A DNA stretch of 23,549 bases from M3007 sp035299505 (GTDB lineage: Bacteria; Bacteroidota; Bacteroidia; Chitinophagales; Saprospiraceae): positions 1 through 23,549 of the forward strand of contig DATGWL010000004.1 in assembly GCA_035299505.1 (NCBI GenBank), read 5' to 3'. Positions 23,089 to 23,549 of the stretch are shown here, piece after piece. The position numbers were made by a program, and so were the translations under genes. How positions within the stretch are numbered: position 1 is the first letter of the stretch; each line of letters begins with the position of its first letter. The notes beneath the pieces are model-generated. The model searched no databases. It had not been told where the DNA came from and saw nothing but the letters and a program-made list of their open reading frames with translations.

Positions 23089-23549
23089 ATGTTGCGCTTT
23101 CTCCGCCAAAATATACCCCAGCATTCAAGCGACGAGCAGTTGCTGGCCGAATATATGGCAGGGAATACGCGGGCATTGGGTATCCTGTACGAGCGTTATA
23201 TGCCAATGGTTTATGGCGTTTGTTTGAAAATTTTGAAAGACTCCGGAAAGGCGGAAGACGCCGTGATGAGCATTTACGAGTCCTTGGTCAAAAAAGTGAA
23301 AGAACACGAAATAGGCGCTTTCAGGGGCTGGTTGTACGTATTGGCACGAAACCATTGTTTGATGGAATGGCGTAAAAATCAGCGCCGGCCAACAGATCAC
23401 ATTGCCCCCGAGGATATGGTCAGGTACGATGCCGTTGAGCCGGTTTTTGAATACGAACTGCCACAGGAAACCGCCTCACTTGAACGATGCTTGTCTGAAT
23501 TGTCAGAACAACAACGGAATTGTGTGCAGTGGTTTTATTATGAAGACAA
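23089..23549 (+). CDS. ECF-type RNA polymerase sigma factor, cut by window end
   Basis: 153 codons are visible from the ATG at 23089, with no stop before the window edge. DEQLLAEYMAGNTRALGILYERYMPMVYGVCLKIL is sigma-70 region 2.1-2.2, continued by KAEDAVMSIYESLVKKV (region 2.2-2.3; AEDAVQ-like) and FRGWLYVLARNHCLMEWRK (2.4, which contacts the -10 element). After a linker, LERCLSELSEQQRNCVQWFYYED begins region 4 (usually LPEKQRxVFxLxYxE). This is the layout of ECF sigma factors, which switch on specific regulons at envelope or other signals. An anti-sigma gene would be expected downstream, outside the window. It diverges from groESL. The subgroup cannot be fixed from this part. Confidence 0.9.
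   Translation, partial: MLRFLRQNIPQHSSDEQLLAEYMAGNTRALGILYERYMPMVYGVCLKILKDSGKAEDAVMSIYESLVKKVKEHEIGAFRGWLYVLARNHCLMEWRKNQRRPTDHIAPEDMVRYDAVEPVFEYELPQETASLERCLSELSEQQRNCVQWFYYED

Overview
The window looks like a chromosome segment from a Bacteroidota bacterium, most likely a Saprospiria-type lineage (Haliscomenobacter/Lewinella-like; the lineage is an inference). The grounds are four complete secreted proteins and one fragment ending in type IX secretion (T9SS) sorting tails, TAnnTTTG-type -7 promoter boxes, a long-form GAPDH with an N-terminal extension, tRNA genes without encoded CCA, and a 'choice-of-anchor L' giant secreted protein.

Layout. Positions 1-3618 (minus strand): a short DnaE2-like replicative-type polymerase followed by the start of a DinB (Pol IV) gene, separated by two minisatellites (7-bp and 9-bp units); together they look like a translesion/mutagenesis pair. 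3780-6267 (plus): a structured leader, a secreted SPOR-like protein, then gap with its own promoter and terminator. 6530-11750 (plus): a degenerate tandem array in which the unit is a small outer-membrane barrel plus a large T9SS-exported propeller protein; it includes a CTD fragment, a signal-peptide remnant whose start codon is lost, a second leader remnant, and two barrel genes with near-identical 3' halves. 11775-11912: a 138-bp fold-back element between convergent genes. 11928-13586 (minus): a secreted protein built from four copies of an unfamiliar ~105-residue repeat. 13856-14824 (plus): an arsenosugar-type ArsM methyltransferase behind a dyad and a -7 box. 14845-15669 (minus): a tRNA cluster with one good promoter, tRNA-Ser(GCT), two tRNA-Pro-derived genes with a foreign anticodon hairpin, tRNA-Pro(TGG), a GIY-YIG nuclease gene, and a third damaged tRNA-Pro copy. 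15798-20456 (minus): a 1552-residue mosaic T9SS cargo. 20743-22779 (minus): groES-groEL with a clear terminator. 23089-end (plus): the start of an ECF sigma factor, cut by the window edge.

The most unusual region is the tRNA cluster. A GIY-YIG gene lies between two tRNA-Pro+terminator copies and uses positions 8-10 of the damaged copy as its stop codon. Four hairpins of the form TCCCGA-(7-8 nt)-TCGGGA sit inside tRNA-Pro bodies, three in place of the anticodon arm and one inserted in a T arm. This looks like a small tRNA-targeting element or a tRNA-derived repeat family. No plasmid or phage genes, rRNA or CRISPR array were seen.
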